From: Nipponacmea schrenckii
Lineage: Eukaryota; Mollusca; Gastropoda; Lottiidae
Length of the DNA stretch: 64,000 nucleotides
Direction of reading: 5' to 3'
Assembly (NCBI GenBank): GCA_030562195.1
Contig: JAUJPP010000003.1
Coordinates: forward strand, 42,352,602-42,416,601
The notes below the pieces were generated by a model that was not told where the DNA came from, did no database searches, and was given only the letters and a program-made list of their open reading frames with translations. Below are positions 45,801 through 57,762 of the stretch, piece by piece (position 1 is the first letter of the stretch; each line of letters begins with the position of its first letter). A program made the translations under genes and the position numbers.

Positions 45801-48800
45801 AGGTTAGTGACTGTTACTGGATAAAATTTACTTGTAGATTATAAATATATCTAATACAGGGTCTTGGTAGTGGATGAACAAGAATTTTTTTAGATATTAA
45901 AGACATTTAAGAGTCAGTGCTCTTTGGCATACAGTTGGAATTAGGAACAACTTCCATTAAGAAAAAATACTAATTTTATTATCACTTAAATGCAGTTAAA
46001 TTCTTAATTGATCTGTATTTCAGTAGGTATATATACAGTTATATAATTCACAACTAGAATATAATTATAATTTGTAAAGTATATAGGATATATATAATAT
46101 AAATGTCATAGAATGGATAGATAAACAATATTATTTGGGAGATGTGGGTGTATCTTCCTAGTCTTCCTTGCCATTGTATATTTTAGGCAGTGTATATTGC
46201 TCCTCTCAAGGCTTTAGTTAGAGAAAGAATGGAAGATTGGAAAGTCAGAATTCAACAGAAACTTGGTAAAAAGTAAGTAGTTCCTATACACAAATTGACG
46301 ACATTGATCTTGAACTGAGATTTAGTTTTTAATTTATCTGGCATGTATCTTTTGATATACAATTATCTTGTCAATCAACATGACATGATCAAGATAAATG
46401 AAGGGAAAGTAGTATAAAAAATATTACCCTTTTCATTAGCTTCCATGACCTGCACAAGTAGAATATATAAGACCATTTCACTTCATTTTGTCTGAAACAT
46501 TACCTTGTTTTGTTCATCTTAAGGCAGTTTAAAGTGTTATACTATTATTATATTACAGTGTAGTAGAACTAACTGGTGATGTAACGCCTGATATGAGAGC
46601 TGTAGCTAGGGCAGATTTGATAGTCACTACACCAGAGAAATGGGATGGTATCAGTCGTAGCTGGCAAACTAGAAATTATGTTAAAAGTGTTAACTTACTA
46701 GTTATCGATGAAATACATCTCTTGGGTAAGTTTTTATATTGATGAAAAACATCTCATGGGTAAGTTTTCATATTGATGAAAAACATCTCTTGGGTAAGTT
46801 TTCATATTGATGAAATACATCTCTTGGGTAAGTTTTCATATTGATGAAATACATCTCTTGGGTAAGTTTTTATATTGATGAAAAACATCTCATGGGTAAG
46901 TTTTCATATTGATGAAAAGCATCTCTTGGGTAAGTTTTCATATTGATGAAATACATCTCTTGGGTAAGTTTTTATATTGATGAAATACATCTCTTGGGTA
47001 AGTTTTTATATTGATGAAAAACATCTCTTGGGTAAGTTTTCATATTGATGAAATACATCTCTTGGGTAAGTTTTTATATTGATGAAATACATCTCTTGGG
47101 TAAGTTTTCATAATATGGAGATTTCTAAATTTTAATCATTGTATTCCTTGTAGGTGATGATAGAGGTCCTGTATTGGAAGTCATTGTTTCTAGAACTAAT
47201 TTTATATCTTCCCATACTGAAAAACCTGTTCGTGTTGTTGGTTTATCTACAGCATTAGCTAACGCCAGAGATTTAGCTGATTGGTTGGGTATTAAACAGG
47301 TAAAAATCTAATTTTCAATCTATAATCCAAAATTTCTAACAGAAATGAATATATATCAGATCTTCATGTGCAGACTAGGTTGAATTTATGATATAAACTT
47401 TTTTTCAGATGGGATTATTTAATTTCCGACCCTCTGTACGACCTGTACCTTTAGAAGTACATATAGCAGGTTTTCCTGGTCAACATTATTGTCCTAGAAT
47501 GGCTACCATGAATAAACCTACATTCCAAGGTAAATTTTTATTTTGTTTTCATTTAGTTTCTTAAATATTTCTTACACATAGCTTAAAACAGTTATTGTTT
47601 GATCTCAATGTGGAGATGTGATATGATTCAGTGAAGAAAACTTTTTATCATGGAGCTTAAAGTATACATACCAACTTTATATGGTAAGAGCTAGATTGTA
47701 TATACATGTACAACTTTTAAATGGAGTCAATGAATATTTTAAGATTTTAATTCGCATTTGTTCTGAATATTTTACTCTTCCATTTGTAGCCGTTAAAACC
47801 TATTCACCAAACAAACCAGTTTTAGTGTTTGTATCATCTAGAAGACAAACTAGACTAACAGCATTAGATCTAATAGCTTTCTTAGCAGCAGATGAAAATC
47901 CTAAACAATGGCTTCACATGCCGGAGATAGAGGTATGATGATATTTTTTAATTCAAATTGTGCTCCACATTATACATTATTAAAAGCTCATGAAATGTCA
48001 TATGTTGCTACCAATAGCTCTGAATTACACATAAGAATCTTATACAAATCAGTGAAATAGATCGGTTGGTAGTGAGTTAGATTGTCCTCTGTTAGAGGAT
48101 TATTTGTCAGGAGTTTAAATGACTCTAAGAGAAGTTCTGTTGCTATGACCAATGCTCCCAAGAGTGCACCGTGTCTTCTGTCACCCTGTTATACAAATCA
48201 TCTTATTCTGCTTTCTGAGGCAATGCCTCTATAAGCGTCAGTGTCAAAACCACCAGATGCCATTGAATAAAAAATATCGCCTATCGTAAAATATTGAAAA
48301 TGCAAATTTAGAATTGATATGTGTGAAATGATTTAAGTGATAAACAGATAAAATTGTCAATTGTAAAAGACAATAAATTCTTCACCTGATCAAAAAGATA
48401 ACACTGGTTATCAATGACACAGTATAATAAATGATTCACACACCAAAAAACAAAGACATATCAGATATACATGTAGGTTAAAAAAGAAAATTAAAATTTT
48501 GTTTGGCAAGCTGTGTAATGCTTTGAAAGTTTGTTTAACCGTTCTCCACTGCGACCTTATAATATGTTGCTGAACAATTAGTGGAAGCTATGGTAAAGAT
48601 TGTTGCAAGTTGGACCAGCAGATGCAAGGACAAAGATGAGAAGTCTACAGGTAGGTTAATATATACTATATACTATATATACTAATATATGTACTATTAA
48701 AATTGATATAATCACCAAAACTTAAGCTTATAGTTTATCTTAGATTAAGAAAATGCACCAACAAATGATTTTTCAGTCATTTGAGACACAAATATGATTT

Positions 48801-51800
48801 TATTGAGCTGGGTCCTGGATTTCAGAAATGTTGATTAAAAGATACTTGCCCAAGATGGTAACCAGGCTCTTAACTTGGGTGGTTCTGTTGTCATTGGAGT
48901 CTAAAATTGATGATTTTGACTGCTATGTACATGAGATCATTTTCAATATTTGTGGAACCTTACGTCTTCATAAGCCCGGTAAAAACTCCATTCATTTCAT
49001 TTTGTGCAACCTTAACAGTAAAATTATGCACAAATTTCAATAGGACAAGTAGCCTAAGTTTGAACGCAGAACTTTGTGAATCTTATGATAAGACAAAAAG
49101 GCTATGTTGTTTTCTTTTTGTTTTGTGTCATATCAATTTCTAAAAATTGTTTTTGGTGCTGTTTTTATCGACTGAGTTCTTATGAAATATTGGGCAGATT
49201 TTTTAAAACCATGGTAAATATTCAGATATATGGAGTACAGTTTATGTGTTTATGTTATGAAGGAATGAGACATGATTTATTGAACTGGTGAAAGTTAACC
49301 CCACCATCAGTTTTTATCAAATTTTGTAAGAAGCTTTAGATCCACAAGATCTTGTACAAAATCGAGTTTGAGTTTTTTTAATTATTGCCTGTGACTGTGT
49401 AAAATCGTGTTAAAATATTATTATGGGTTCAATAGAAGCTACAATTTTCAATGGATTTTGATGAACTTGTGAACATTGGAATGGACAAGACAGCGGTTCA
49501 GTTCAAATTTGACGATTTAGATGGAATTTTTTTAGCTATTGCCTTTGACTTTGTAAAATCATGTCAAAATTTTAATGTTTCTGCAATAGTAGCTATAATT
49601 TTCAAAGGATTTTGATGAAACTTGATAATTGAAATTGATAAATCAAAGGAATAAATGATTTATCAATTCTGATGTGTTGGCATATGTTACTCTGCCTGGC
49701 AAGCTATCTTATAGTTTTAAATTATATATTCAAGATGTAAAGATTATTACAAAAAGTAATTGAGGTAATATAGCTTTGTCTTGGGCTTGCCTATGTCTAT
49801 GTCTTATAGACAGTTTAGTCAATGAAATTTTGTGTGTTGAAATAAACAATATTTGAACAAGTTAGATTTTTGGTACAGTTTGACACAGATTGATTGGGTA
49901 AGAGGGTATATCATCTGGGCAATCTATTAATTTGTAGACAAATGATTTTGAGTTTTATCACCTAAGGTTATGCAATGAAATTATGTCAGTATGATTCATG
50001 TATTTAAATGTTCTTATAGGTTTTATTCACAAAAACATTCACATTCAATCAATGAATTTGGAATTCTCCTTTTTTATTTGGAATCAGTATAATAGATTGC
50101 AAATTAGTTTTATTGCAGTATTTCCTTCAATCTGATTGTTTAATATAAGAAGGTCCCAGATTATTATAGATTTTATATGAAACTGATTGATTTGGATGTT
50201 ATGTGTTACCAGTGCAAACTTTCAAAAAACAGATTCTATTCTGTGAGAAAAAGATTAGATTGAAATCTTGTGTTGAGGGATGACCAAGTTATAAGGAGTT
50301 ATTTAGACAATGTTAGAGTAAGATGTATGGTATTACAATAGACTATAGCCTCTGGCAAGTTATTAAAAACTTAGATTTATTATTCTTGTCATCTTAAACA
50401 ACAAAAACACCTTTATGACATCTACAAAATACTACACGGCTTTGTTTTATTGAAATAACAAATAGAATGCAAGTTTATATCAACTTTGAAATGATGTCAA
50501 TTTTACCTTCTTACAATACACATTATATAGTCAGGGATAGGTTTGCCGTTTATTGGGCCATTCATATGCTTATCTCAGAAATGGGAAATATACATGCTGA
50601 ATTTGTGTTTTATTGGTCCATTGAAATAGTGCAAAATCATCTTTATTATGCAAATTTATATAAAGTTCTTGAATGTTCTTATTAGAAATCAGCAGTAATG
50701 CTAGCACAACTAGTAATCATGATAGGGCTATGAAAAATATCATGTTTATAATTTATTTATCTGTAGTTTATCACAGTAGTTTTATAGATCTGAATTATAT
50801 ATTCAAAATGTAAAGATTATTATAAAAAATCAAATGCACTACCCCCTGGTGGTAATATAGATTTATCTTATATTTGAATAACCATGGTTTATAGTATAAT
50901 AGGTAATTATTTTAATATTATTGTAGGTTATTTTAAACAGTAGTAATAATAAATACATGCTTTTTATATTTACACATATAACTTGTTTACCTAAAAGATA
51001 TTTATATAAGTAACTTTGTATATGTTTCAATATAAGTCTCAATGATTTTTATATAGATTTTAACTTTTCATACAGATTTTAACTTTTCTTTAAAATATCA
51101 GGGTTAGGGTTAGGGTAAGGGTATAGACAAATTTATAAATTTTTTGTCAATTTGGTCAATTTTCAAAGTTGTCGGGTTTTAATGAAATTCTTTGTGAATG
51201 CTTGGAATGATGGCAGCTATGAAGAAATGAAATTTGAGGCAGATCCAAGCAATAGAAGTTTTTGAAATGGAGATTTGAATATTTTGATACTTGAAGTAAA
51301 TTGCAATCTATCAGTTACTTCTGTTTAAAGTACATCCTAATGCAGACCATTGTATTGTGACATACAAAATAAGTTGTTTTTTGACATGAAACAATAAATC
51401 AATCATTACAAGTGACAGTATGATATGATGACAGTTTAGAAGGGAGTATGTTAAGACAATAGTATATATATATACTTATTTACTTGTTTATCATAGTTCA
51501 TGGAGTAGACAAGTAGATGTTATTCTTATACCCCTTTTGATATCAAATAATATCTAATGTTTATATTAATGACAAAACGTAAGTAGTTATAATGTTATGT
51601 ATGTTTTTGTTGGTCACATATGCAGGTATTTGAAAATAAAAGGAAAATTGATTTATTGAAAGAATACATGTATATATACATGTATTTGACTGAAACAAGG
51701 TTGTGGAGAAAATAGAAGAGATGTTTAAGAAAGTTTGAACAGATTTTTATTGAACTAGGAATCAATATTTAGGAATCAATATTTAGGAAATGTAAAAACT

Positions 51801-54800
51801 GTTTTCATAACTTTGTAACATCTGGAGTAATAATAATCTTAAGTTCTATCATGATTGTATTTTTCACAGCTGGTATCCGTTATATTTGTCAATGTGGACT
51901 TTTTAGAATTGAAAAAAAAATGTTGTCATAGAAATTATAGACTGGATATTGGATGATACTACAAATACTTATATCTTGCACAGAAAAATTCTCCAATGAT
52001 ATTGACTCACTTTATTGACTAAGTTGCAAAAAACTTAACCAATTGTAAAAGAAAAGTTTAGATTGTATTGTATTAGATTGCTTCTAGTTTGTAAGCACCT
52101 TAAAGCTTGGAAGATATTTCAGCTTTGATACATGGAAAGGAAATGCCTTTAATATGGATGGAAATTAGCTATCTTTTGAATAGTGTCCTAGACCAAAATT
52201 ATTCAAATTTGTTTGTGAACTAGAAAGAGACCATGGTTTTGATTTTTTTGAAGGAACTTCATGAAACATCTTGTTGTAGAACTGTGATAGTGTGTTCGAT
52301 CTTTATAAACAGTTTACAGTGTTTGTGATGGTGGGTGCCCATTACTTAGCCAGTATGTATGTCATTTATGCTATAAAAGTAATGCTTTTTGATTATTGTG
52401 ATCCGAACCATTTACCCAATCACTCTATATAAATCATTCCATTTATTAATTATGACACTCTTGTAATGAAGCAATTATATTAATTTATGTATATCTTGCT
52501 CATTAGCATTTCATTTTCATATCTAAATTGTATTAATATATAGAAATGTAACAGATTATCTTTGTACTAGAAGAATTCATAGGTTAAATATGGATATGTT
52601 ATTGGTTTTTGTGTTATAACTAATAATATAAAACCTATTTCCTTACTGGCTTTTTAAAGTCAAATAAATTGTTTCTTGATTTTTTAGCTTTTAGCATTAT
52701 CAATAGCTTCACAATTTCTAAGTCATAACAGATTGATTAGGTACCGCAGGTTATACCATTGTCATCAAAATACATTTGTCTTGAAGTTTACTAGCTTGTA
52801 TCTTTGAATCACAGTATGGCTTACTTGTGGCTGTACACATATGTATATGAATATTAATTGGTATTTATTAGGAGTATGTAACAGGTGTTTAAGTTATGAA
52901 TACACAATATATATTATATTCATTGACTAATACCATCACACATGTACTATTCTCTATTTAACACTATTTTTTTCCTAGGTTACAGGAAGGTCTAACTGTC
53001 AACTGAAGAGATAGATTTGGTGTTATAAACAAACTTACATATAATGGCTACCTGAGAACACTGACAGAAATATCAAATTTCATATTTTCACCAGACACAA
53101 TCAGTGGAAACTTGTTCAAAATGCCTGAACTGCTGGGATATTTACAGATGTATGGATCTTGGCATATCTTGTTGTTAATTTGTGTATTAGACATAATGTT
53201 TATTGCTGTGCATTTTGGAGAGAAAAAAGTGACATTTACAATAGATAGATATGGAGATATTGTGTCTAGAACTACTGATGATATTGTGAATGATATCATG
53301 GAAGAACAATTCAAGCTGTCTCAAACTATTGAACAAAATATACAACTCATTACAAATTTAACTTCTGCTTTGAAGGCTAAAGATAAAATCATTCGACATT
53401 TGACACTAGAAATGGAGATGGTTGAAAAGGATATTGCACTATTAAAATCTAGTCAAGAACCAACCTAATGTGATATTTTTATGTGTATATTCATTTTACA
53501 TTCTGCCCTAGAATGACATCAGCCAATAATTGAATATTTTCAATGCAATTGTATGGCATGGGAAAGCTTTCTCTTTGTCAGCTTGTTATATTGTATGAAT
53601 GTCACACATCTCGGTATTACAATATATTTGTGTTAAGAAGTGATTATTGATGATCTCCACCATCATCTACCCTGTCTCAATATAGTTCACCCACCTGATT
53701 GTGCATGTCCATTTTAAGACAAGTATTATGTTATTGCTGTTTACTGTGTATGTATCATTCCACCCTTGAGTTTCCATTTGTTCTTGAAATGTTACTTTAG
53801 CTTATAAACATTCCACAAATACTAGCCTTCTACTAATTTTTGATATCATTGAAAAGAAAAAAAAAGTGATAGCATATTGTTATTCGTTTCTTCTTTTCAG
53901 ACTGTGACCTTAATTAACTCTTAAATGTTTCAAACAAAACTCATCAATCTCTTTAATTGAATAAAACTTACATATTTCCCTTAATTGAAAAACGTGAAGT
54001 CAAAATTCCATTTTGATAAATAAGTTTTCACCATTTGTTGGACAAATAATACCTTAGTATCAGAAAGGGGGGAGTTTTAGTTTAGCTAATCAGGAATAGA
54101 TTTCACTGATATAGATTTGAATTTTCAAATCCAATTGTCCATGTTACAAAATTGCAATGTTGATTTAACCATATATTATATAGAATTGAGAGTGAATTTT
54201 CTTTGAGGTATATATGAAGGAATTATGTTATTTTCATGCAGTTCTATTACATATATTGAAAACCCAAATCAATCATAGGGTAAATTTTTCAAGGCTTTGT
54301 TGGTTTGAACTACATACAAGTATACAAGTACTTACATATTATGATATAGTTATTCTCCATAATGTGTTCAGTGCCTTATTATTTTTACTATTATTGTGCT
54401 ATTATTAATGTTTTATTAAATGCAAGTCATACTACAGCATTAAAAATATTTTCTTGTTTATTGATACATATCTATGTATTTAAAATAGACTTTATTGATT
54501 GTTATATATATATATATATATATATATACAAAATATCGTTGTTCTATAAATTATAATAAAACAAGTTTTTTTTTCTCTTCTGTTGGCTCCATTTATCTGC
54601 TATTGGCATTACTGACAAATGAATAGCCCATTTCATGCAATCAGTAACCCAATTTTCATCATGTCTATAAACAGATAATCCAGAAAAAGTTTTACTTCAA
54701 AGTCACCATATTACCATGAATAACAATTAAGAATTCATTGTATGAATAGAAAAACTTAATGAATAAAGTTTTTTAAAAATTTGGTAATTAGTAAGCCACC

Positions 54801-57762
54801 ATTGAACAATTTGAAATCTTTTGTATTTGTTTTATTTACTAAGCTTTCAATGCAAAAATTGCTTTAAGTTTGTTGGTTTGGCACAGATTTTTGTTGAAAA
54901 TATAAATGTGTCCTTTTGGTGCAAAACATGGAATTTCATACAATTTCACAAGACAAATTTCGTCACTAATTGTAATATTTTTTGGAATAAATAACATTGC
55001 ATCAAGTATTAATAATCTTCCAGACTACCAAACTTGATACACTAATATTGTAAGGCTTGGTTTATTAGCTTTACCAAGTTATATCACATAACAAATTCAA
55101 ATATAGTACTGAATATACATACAATATTTTATTTTTTGAAAAATAGATGTTGTTTCTAGTTTTATTAAAGTGATACTGCGTCTTTGAATGGACACACAAT
55201 TTAAGTTCTCAAGAATAGTCAGTATGAGTATATATTCATCAGTGAACTTACCTGGTGTCATAAAGTAACAGAATCCCTGTAAAATCTTGAAAACTTGCAA
55301 AACTATGTAATTATTGAAAAACGCTTAATCAATTTATTAACTTGCCTGGGGCTAGCTTTACTTTTTATTTTTGGATAAAGTATAAATTTTATATTCTTTA
55401 TTAGACGCTGTATTCCTTTAAGGAGTGATTGGTTTCAAAACAAACTCACGTCTTCAGTTCTTTGTACAGCATGGTTTGAAGTGGGGTTTATAATTTCAAC
55501 GTATTGTATAACAAAACATGTATGTGTTTTACTTTATTTAGATGGAGAACATTATAGGTGGTATAAAAGATACCAATCTAAAATTAACACTTGCATTTGG
55601 TATTGGTATACATCACGCTGGTTTAGTAGAAAGGGACAGGAAAACAACTGAAGAATTGTTTGTTAACTCTAAAATACAGGTACTTAATGAATAGTATCCT
55701 ATCCACATTTAAACTCAAAAGATTCATCGATCTGATGAGCACAAAAGATAGATTTTCCTTAATATCAAAGTATGGTTGAGCATCATACATGGATAAAAAA
55801 GTTCAACATTACTTCTGATTTGTCAGATAAGTTATAAATGGGAGGTAACTCCCAAGGTGCATATGAATTCAGACACGGTTGAAAAGCAGTAACTCTACCA
55901 ATATAATATTATTTATTAAGCTTGAGAAAGTATTGTTTTTGATGTGTATTTATGGGTATAAAAGGCTCCCCTTTCCCCATGCTCTAATATCCCAACTTCA
56001 CAAAGAATATTCTATTGGAATTCTCAATTCTCAGTCATATTGTCAAAATATGATGAAACCTGTGCCTACTTAAATATCTATTAAGAAAAAAAAATTCTTT
56101 TATAGTTCTCATTACAAAGTAAATTCTCTCTAAATGATGTAATGGTATCAAGATTTAAGAAATGTTATTTTATTTTGATTGTAGATGTTAATTGCTACCA
56201 GTACATTAGCTTGGGGTGTCAATTTCCCAGCTCATCTTGTAGTTATTAAGGGAACTGAGTATTTTGATGGTAAAACGAGAAGATATGTAGATTTTCCTAT
56301 CACAGGTAAAACTAAGTTGACTATATATATATCCAGTAATTCTTGTCTAATTATATACATACTTTCTGGCTAATGATTTATTTATCTAGGAATCAGATTT
56401 ATATTTCATATTTTTAAAAAACTAATGGTTTTCTCATGAAAACAGAAAATGATATAAATGTACAACAGATCCTAAATCAGAAAAATCTTCCATACACTCT
56501 TAACATCAGAATTACATCATGTTGCAATATTTTCTCAAGTGTGGACTTCATGTACAAATTTTTTATCAGAATATATTTGGTTTTGGGCTGATTATCAGGT
56601 TTTATTCTTTTGATCAATTTTTTATAATAAAAATATGAAAATATTTGATTGAGAAAATATGAATGTTACAACACAATGATGACTGAAATATAGCAATTGC
56701 TGCCAGTGGTGGTGTGTTGTTAGATTTTGTCCAAAAATTGGATTTGATTGTCAAAAAAGTAGTGGCTTGAAGTTGATTGATATTGTACTTCTTGACTTGA
56801 TCCTCTTTTTATGACTCAATGTATAATGAGTATCTGTAATTGTAGATGTTTTACAAATGATGGGTAGAGCTGGTAGGCCACAGTTTGATGAAAGTGGTAA
56901 AGCTGTTATATTAGTACATGATGTCAAAAAACATTTCTATAAACGATTTTTGTATGAACCTTTCCCTGTAGAATCTAAGTAAGTATTGATTTAAAAGGCA
57001 TTATGGGATATGCACAGTTCTTCTGTCTAAGAGATTTATTGCCTTGTTCAAGCTTGAACAAGAAATTGCAAATTTCATAGTACCTTCCCTTTATGTCCCG
57101 ATTACTCTCCTATTCCCTTTGCTCTGATAAGCTTTGATATTCCATGTTCTGATAGTACCTTTCCTCTCCAAACTTTTGACACAGATTTCTCATATGCTCT
57201 GACAGCATTTTCAAGTTTGCACTGTAAGCCTCTTCTGATTTTCTCATATTTTCTTTGTCATTATAAGAATTATATATGATAGTAAGTCAGAAAAGGAAAA
57301 GAAAAGAAAAGAAAGAAAGACACAATTATATTTTACTAGGATAACAACTTAGGTTCACAAATCCGCCGTGACACGGATCCTTTCTACCTCTTGGCAGTGA
57401 TCTTTCCCGAATTATCCGTACCTATTTACAGCTGGGTGGACTGGATTTATTAGTGAAGATGACTTATTCAAGGTCATCGAACTATCACACGTCGATAGAG
57501 ATTAGAACTCATGTTCAACATTTTCAATGTATCAAAGCAAATGACATGACGTAAAGAACCAACGCTGAAATCGCTGTGCTATATAACCCCACAAAATATA
57601 AAATAATTTGTTGATCTCTTATCTCTCCATGTATAGTTTACTAGAAGTATTGCCAGACCATTTAAATGCTGAAATTGTAGCTGGTACTATAGCCTCTAAA
57701 CAGGATGCCATGGACTACATTACATGGACATATTTCTTTAGAAGACTTGTCATGAATCCGAG
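32566..57762 (+). CDS. ASCC3: ASCC3, double-cassette Ski2-like helicase (3' end not in window)
   Basis: ASCC3 is the 3'-to-5' helicase of the ASC-1 complex. It splits collided ribosomes (RQC-trigger complex) and unwinds alkylated DNA for ALKBH3. Coding exons: 32566-32800, 32947-33521, 33823-33943, 34173-34219, 34445-34575, 34805-34946, 36694-36819, 37431-37631, 37904-38044, 40022-40186, 40325-40481, 40696-40787, 40986-41120, 41334-41525, 41752-41976, 42249-42368, 42543-42707, 43151-43237, 43474-43650, 43962-44187, 44408-44562, 44882-44980, 45153-45321, 45582-45802, 46187-46272, 46559-46725, 47154-47299, 47409-47529, 47790-47932, 55542-55679, 56185-56305, 56846-56978, 57637-57762. All junctions are GT/AG and phases agree, giving 1761 codons plus two bases. 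Motifs: APTGAGKT about 493-500, DEVH 605-608, [10 protein letters not shown] 842-851, APTGSGKT about 1343-1350, DEIH 1447-1450, [10 protein letters not shown] 1679-1688. The last exon reaches [10 protein letters not shown]; the second Sec63-like domain (roughly 380 residues in human) is absent. Confidence 0.95.
35122..36497. mobile_element. PIF/Harbinger-type element 1 in ASCC3 intron 6
   Basis: Ends GGCCAGACCAATTTATTTTC and its inverted partner (AAAAATTGGTCTGGCC at the right) extend about 33 bases, into GTTTTACGGAT / ATCCGTAAAAC. TAA lies directly outside both ends (35119-35121 and 36498-36500), the TWA duplication used by PIF/Harbinger transposases. 1376 bases, poly-A/T tracts just inside each end. 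No intact transposase. A plus-strand trace near 35909-36010 reads as a Ser/Lys-rich stretch followed, one base out of frame, by NAFDVLM, a string I associate with invertebrate mobile-element proteins (low certainty). Confidence 0.75.
37431..41976 (+). CDS. ASCC3: ASCC3 exons 8-15, first helicase cassette
   Basis: These exons carry the Q-like [10 protein letters not shown], Walker A APTGAGKT, motif Ia [17 protein letters not shown], Walker B DEVH, the SAT motif GLSATLPNY, the [16 protein letters not shown] strand, [38 protein letters not shown], and motif [12 protein letters not shown]. All catalytic residues expected of an active Ski2-type RecA pair are present. Intron 9 (38045-40021) is enlarged by the second PIF/Harbinger-type element. 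Confidence 0.95.
38113..39873. mobile_element. PIF/Harbinger-type element 2 in ASCC3 intron 9
   Basis: GGCCACACCAAATTTATTTT at the left and ATAATTGGTGTGGCC at the right, with imperfect inverted similarity running on through TTTTCTGTTC and into GGTACG. TAA flanks both ends (38110-38112, 39874-39876). 1761 bases. The interior has repeated GGTACGG...poly-T/poly-A modules on both sides. A minus-strand frame (38850-39038) is short and of no known family; just before it the same strand reads KDAFD, reminiscent of the NAFD string in element 1. Confidence 0.75.
42249..45802 (+). CDS. ASCC3: ASCC3 exons 16-24, first winged-helix/Sec63 block and start of cassette 2
   Basis: Conserved landmarks are [137 protein letters not shown] and [11 protein letters not shown]. 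Exon 24 then begins the second cassette with [11 protein letters not shown] and Walker A APTGSGKT. All introns here are short, under 450 bases. Confidence 0.95.
46187..57762 (+). CDS. ASCC3: ASCC3 exons 25-33, second helicase cassette
   Basis: Landmarks are [39 protein letters not shown], Walker [12 protein letters not shown] (split by intron 26 after the first base of the Gly codon), [90 protein letters not shown] and [10 protein letters not shown]. Exon 33 ends after MNP plus AG in phase 2, and the next codon in genomic DNA would be a stop, so an intron must follow. Intron 29 is 7.6 kb, against a few hundred bases for most others. Confidence 0.95.
46704..47111 (+). repeat. 12 x 34-bp array duplicating an exon end plus its 5' splice site
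   Basis: Each unit is 22 bases from the end of ASCC3 exon 26 (ATCGATGAAATACATCTC then TTGG in copy 1; ATTGATGAA... in the rest) followed by 12 intron bases (GTAAGTTTTTAT or GTAAGTTTTCAT). GTAAG recurs at 46726 and every 34 bases to 47100, twelve times without any length change. Copies differ at A/T in ATACAT/AAACAT, at CTCTTGG/CTCATGG and at the T/C in the intron half. Copies 2-5 and 6-9 share one pattern of these variants, indicating a 136-base higher-order duplication. Only copy 1 is exonic by homology with ASCC3. Confidence 0.95.
47933..53120. other. First part of ASCC3 intron 29
   Basis: No ASCC3 exon is found. Contents: a strong donor-like CTACAG|GTAGGT at 48650 after a purine-rich exon-like stretch (about 48545-48650), a pearl-like fragment (49290-49713), a short telomere-like GGGTTAGGGTTAGGG at about 51104-51118, and otherwise A+T-rich sequence. 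The donor at 48650 and an acceptor (TTTTTTTCCTAG) ending at 52978 could define a 5' UTR intron of the nested ORF at 53121. Confidence 0.4.
49290..49713 (+). mobile_element. Pearl-like fragment D in ASCC3 intron 29
   Basis: Core units with ATTATTGCCTGTGACTGTG / GCTATTGCCTTTGACTTTG and GGATTTTGATGAAACTTG occur about 175 bases apart, and the right end ATGTTACTCTGCCTGGCAAG matches that of element B. The left end is missing or unrecognisable, so this is a 5'-truncated copy. Confidence 0.5.
53121..53468 (+). CDS. Candidate nested gene: small membrane protein with coiled coil
   Basis: An ATG at 53121 opens a 115-residue frame ending in TAA at 53468, inside ASCC3 intron 29 and on the same strand. 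Residues about 12-32 ([20 protein letters not shown]) form one membrane span. The rest is charged and heptad-like, ending in [20 protein letters not shown], so a short coiled coil is likely. No family recognised. Support for reality: composition is unlike random A+T-rich frames (balanced Glu/Lys/Asp, few Cys), an acceptor lies at 52978, and AATAAA is present at 53960. Against: no homology I can name. It could also be an old retroposed copy. Confidence 0.45.
   Translation: MPELLGYLQMYGSWHILLLICVLDIMFIAVHFGEKKVTFTIDRYGDIVSRTTDDIVNDIMEEQFKLSQTIEQNIQLITNLTSALKAKDKIIRHLTLEMEMVEKDIALLKSSQEPT
54506..54529. repeat. (TA)n microsatellite
   Basis: An uninterrupted run of alternating T and A in ASCC3 intron 29, the longest simple dinucleotide tract noticed in the window. 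Exact ends are approximate. Confidence 0.8.
55165..55421. mobile_element. TTAA-flanked MITE, copy 4, in ASCC3 intron 29
   Basis: TTAAAGTGATACTGCGTC at the left and GACGCTGTATTCCTTTAA at the right are inverted and TTAA-bounded. The interior (TATTCATCAGTGAACTTACC, TAAAGTAACAGAATCC) matches the copies at 20085 and 24071. It ends about 120 bases before ASCC3 exon 30. Confidence 0.7.
57350..57570. repeat. SINE-like block in ASCC3 intron 32
   Basis: A G+C-richer block with CAGCTGGGTGGACTGGATTT followed by GTGAAGATGACTTATTCAAG and GATTAGAACTCATG. This resembles the conserved core found in many marine-invertebrate SINEs (GCTGGGTGGACTGG, then CAAGG..., then GAA-C-C). No clear tRNA-derived head or tail was identified, and a GAAAAGAAAAGAAAAG tract lies just upstream. 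Assignment is from memory of the motif and is tentative. Confidence 0.4.

Noticed and set aside
46704..47111. CRISPR-like regular array
   Set aside because: Units abut with no unique spacers, and the unit is exon plus intron sequence of an animal gene.
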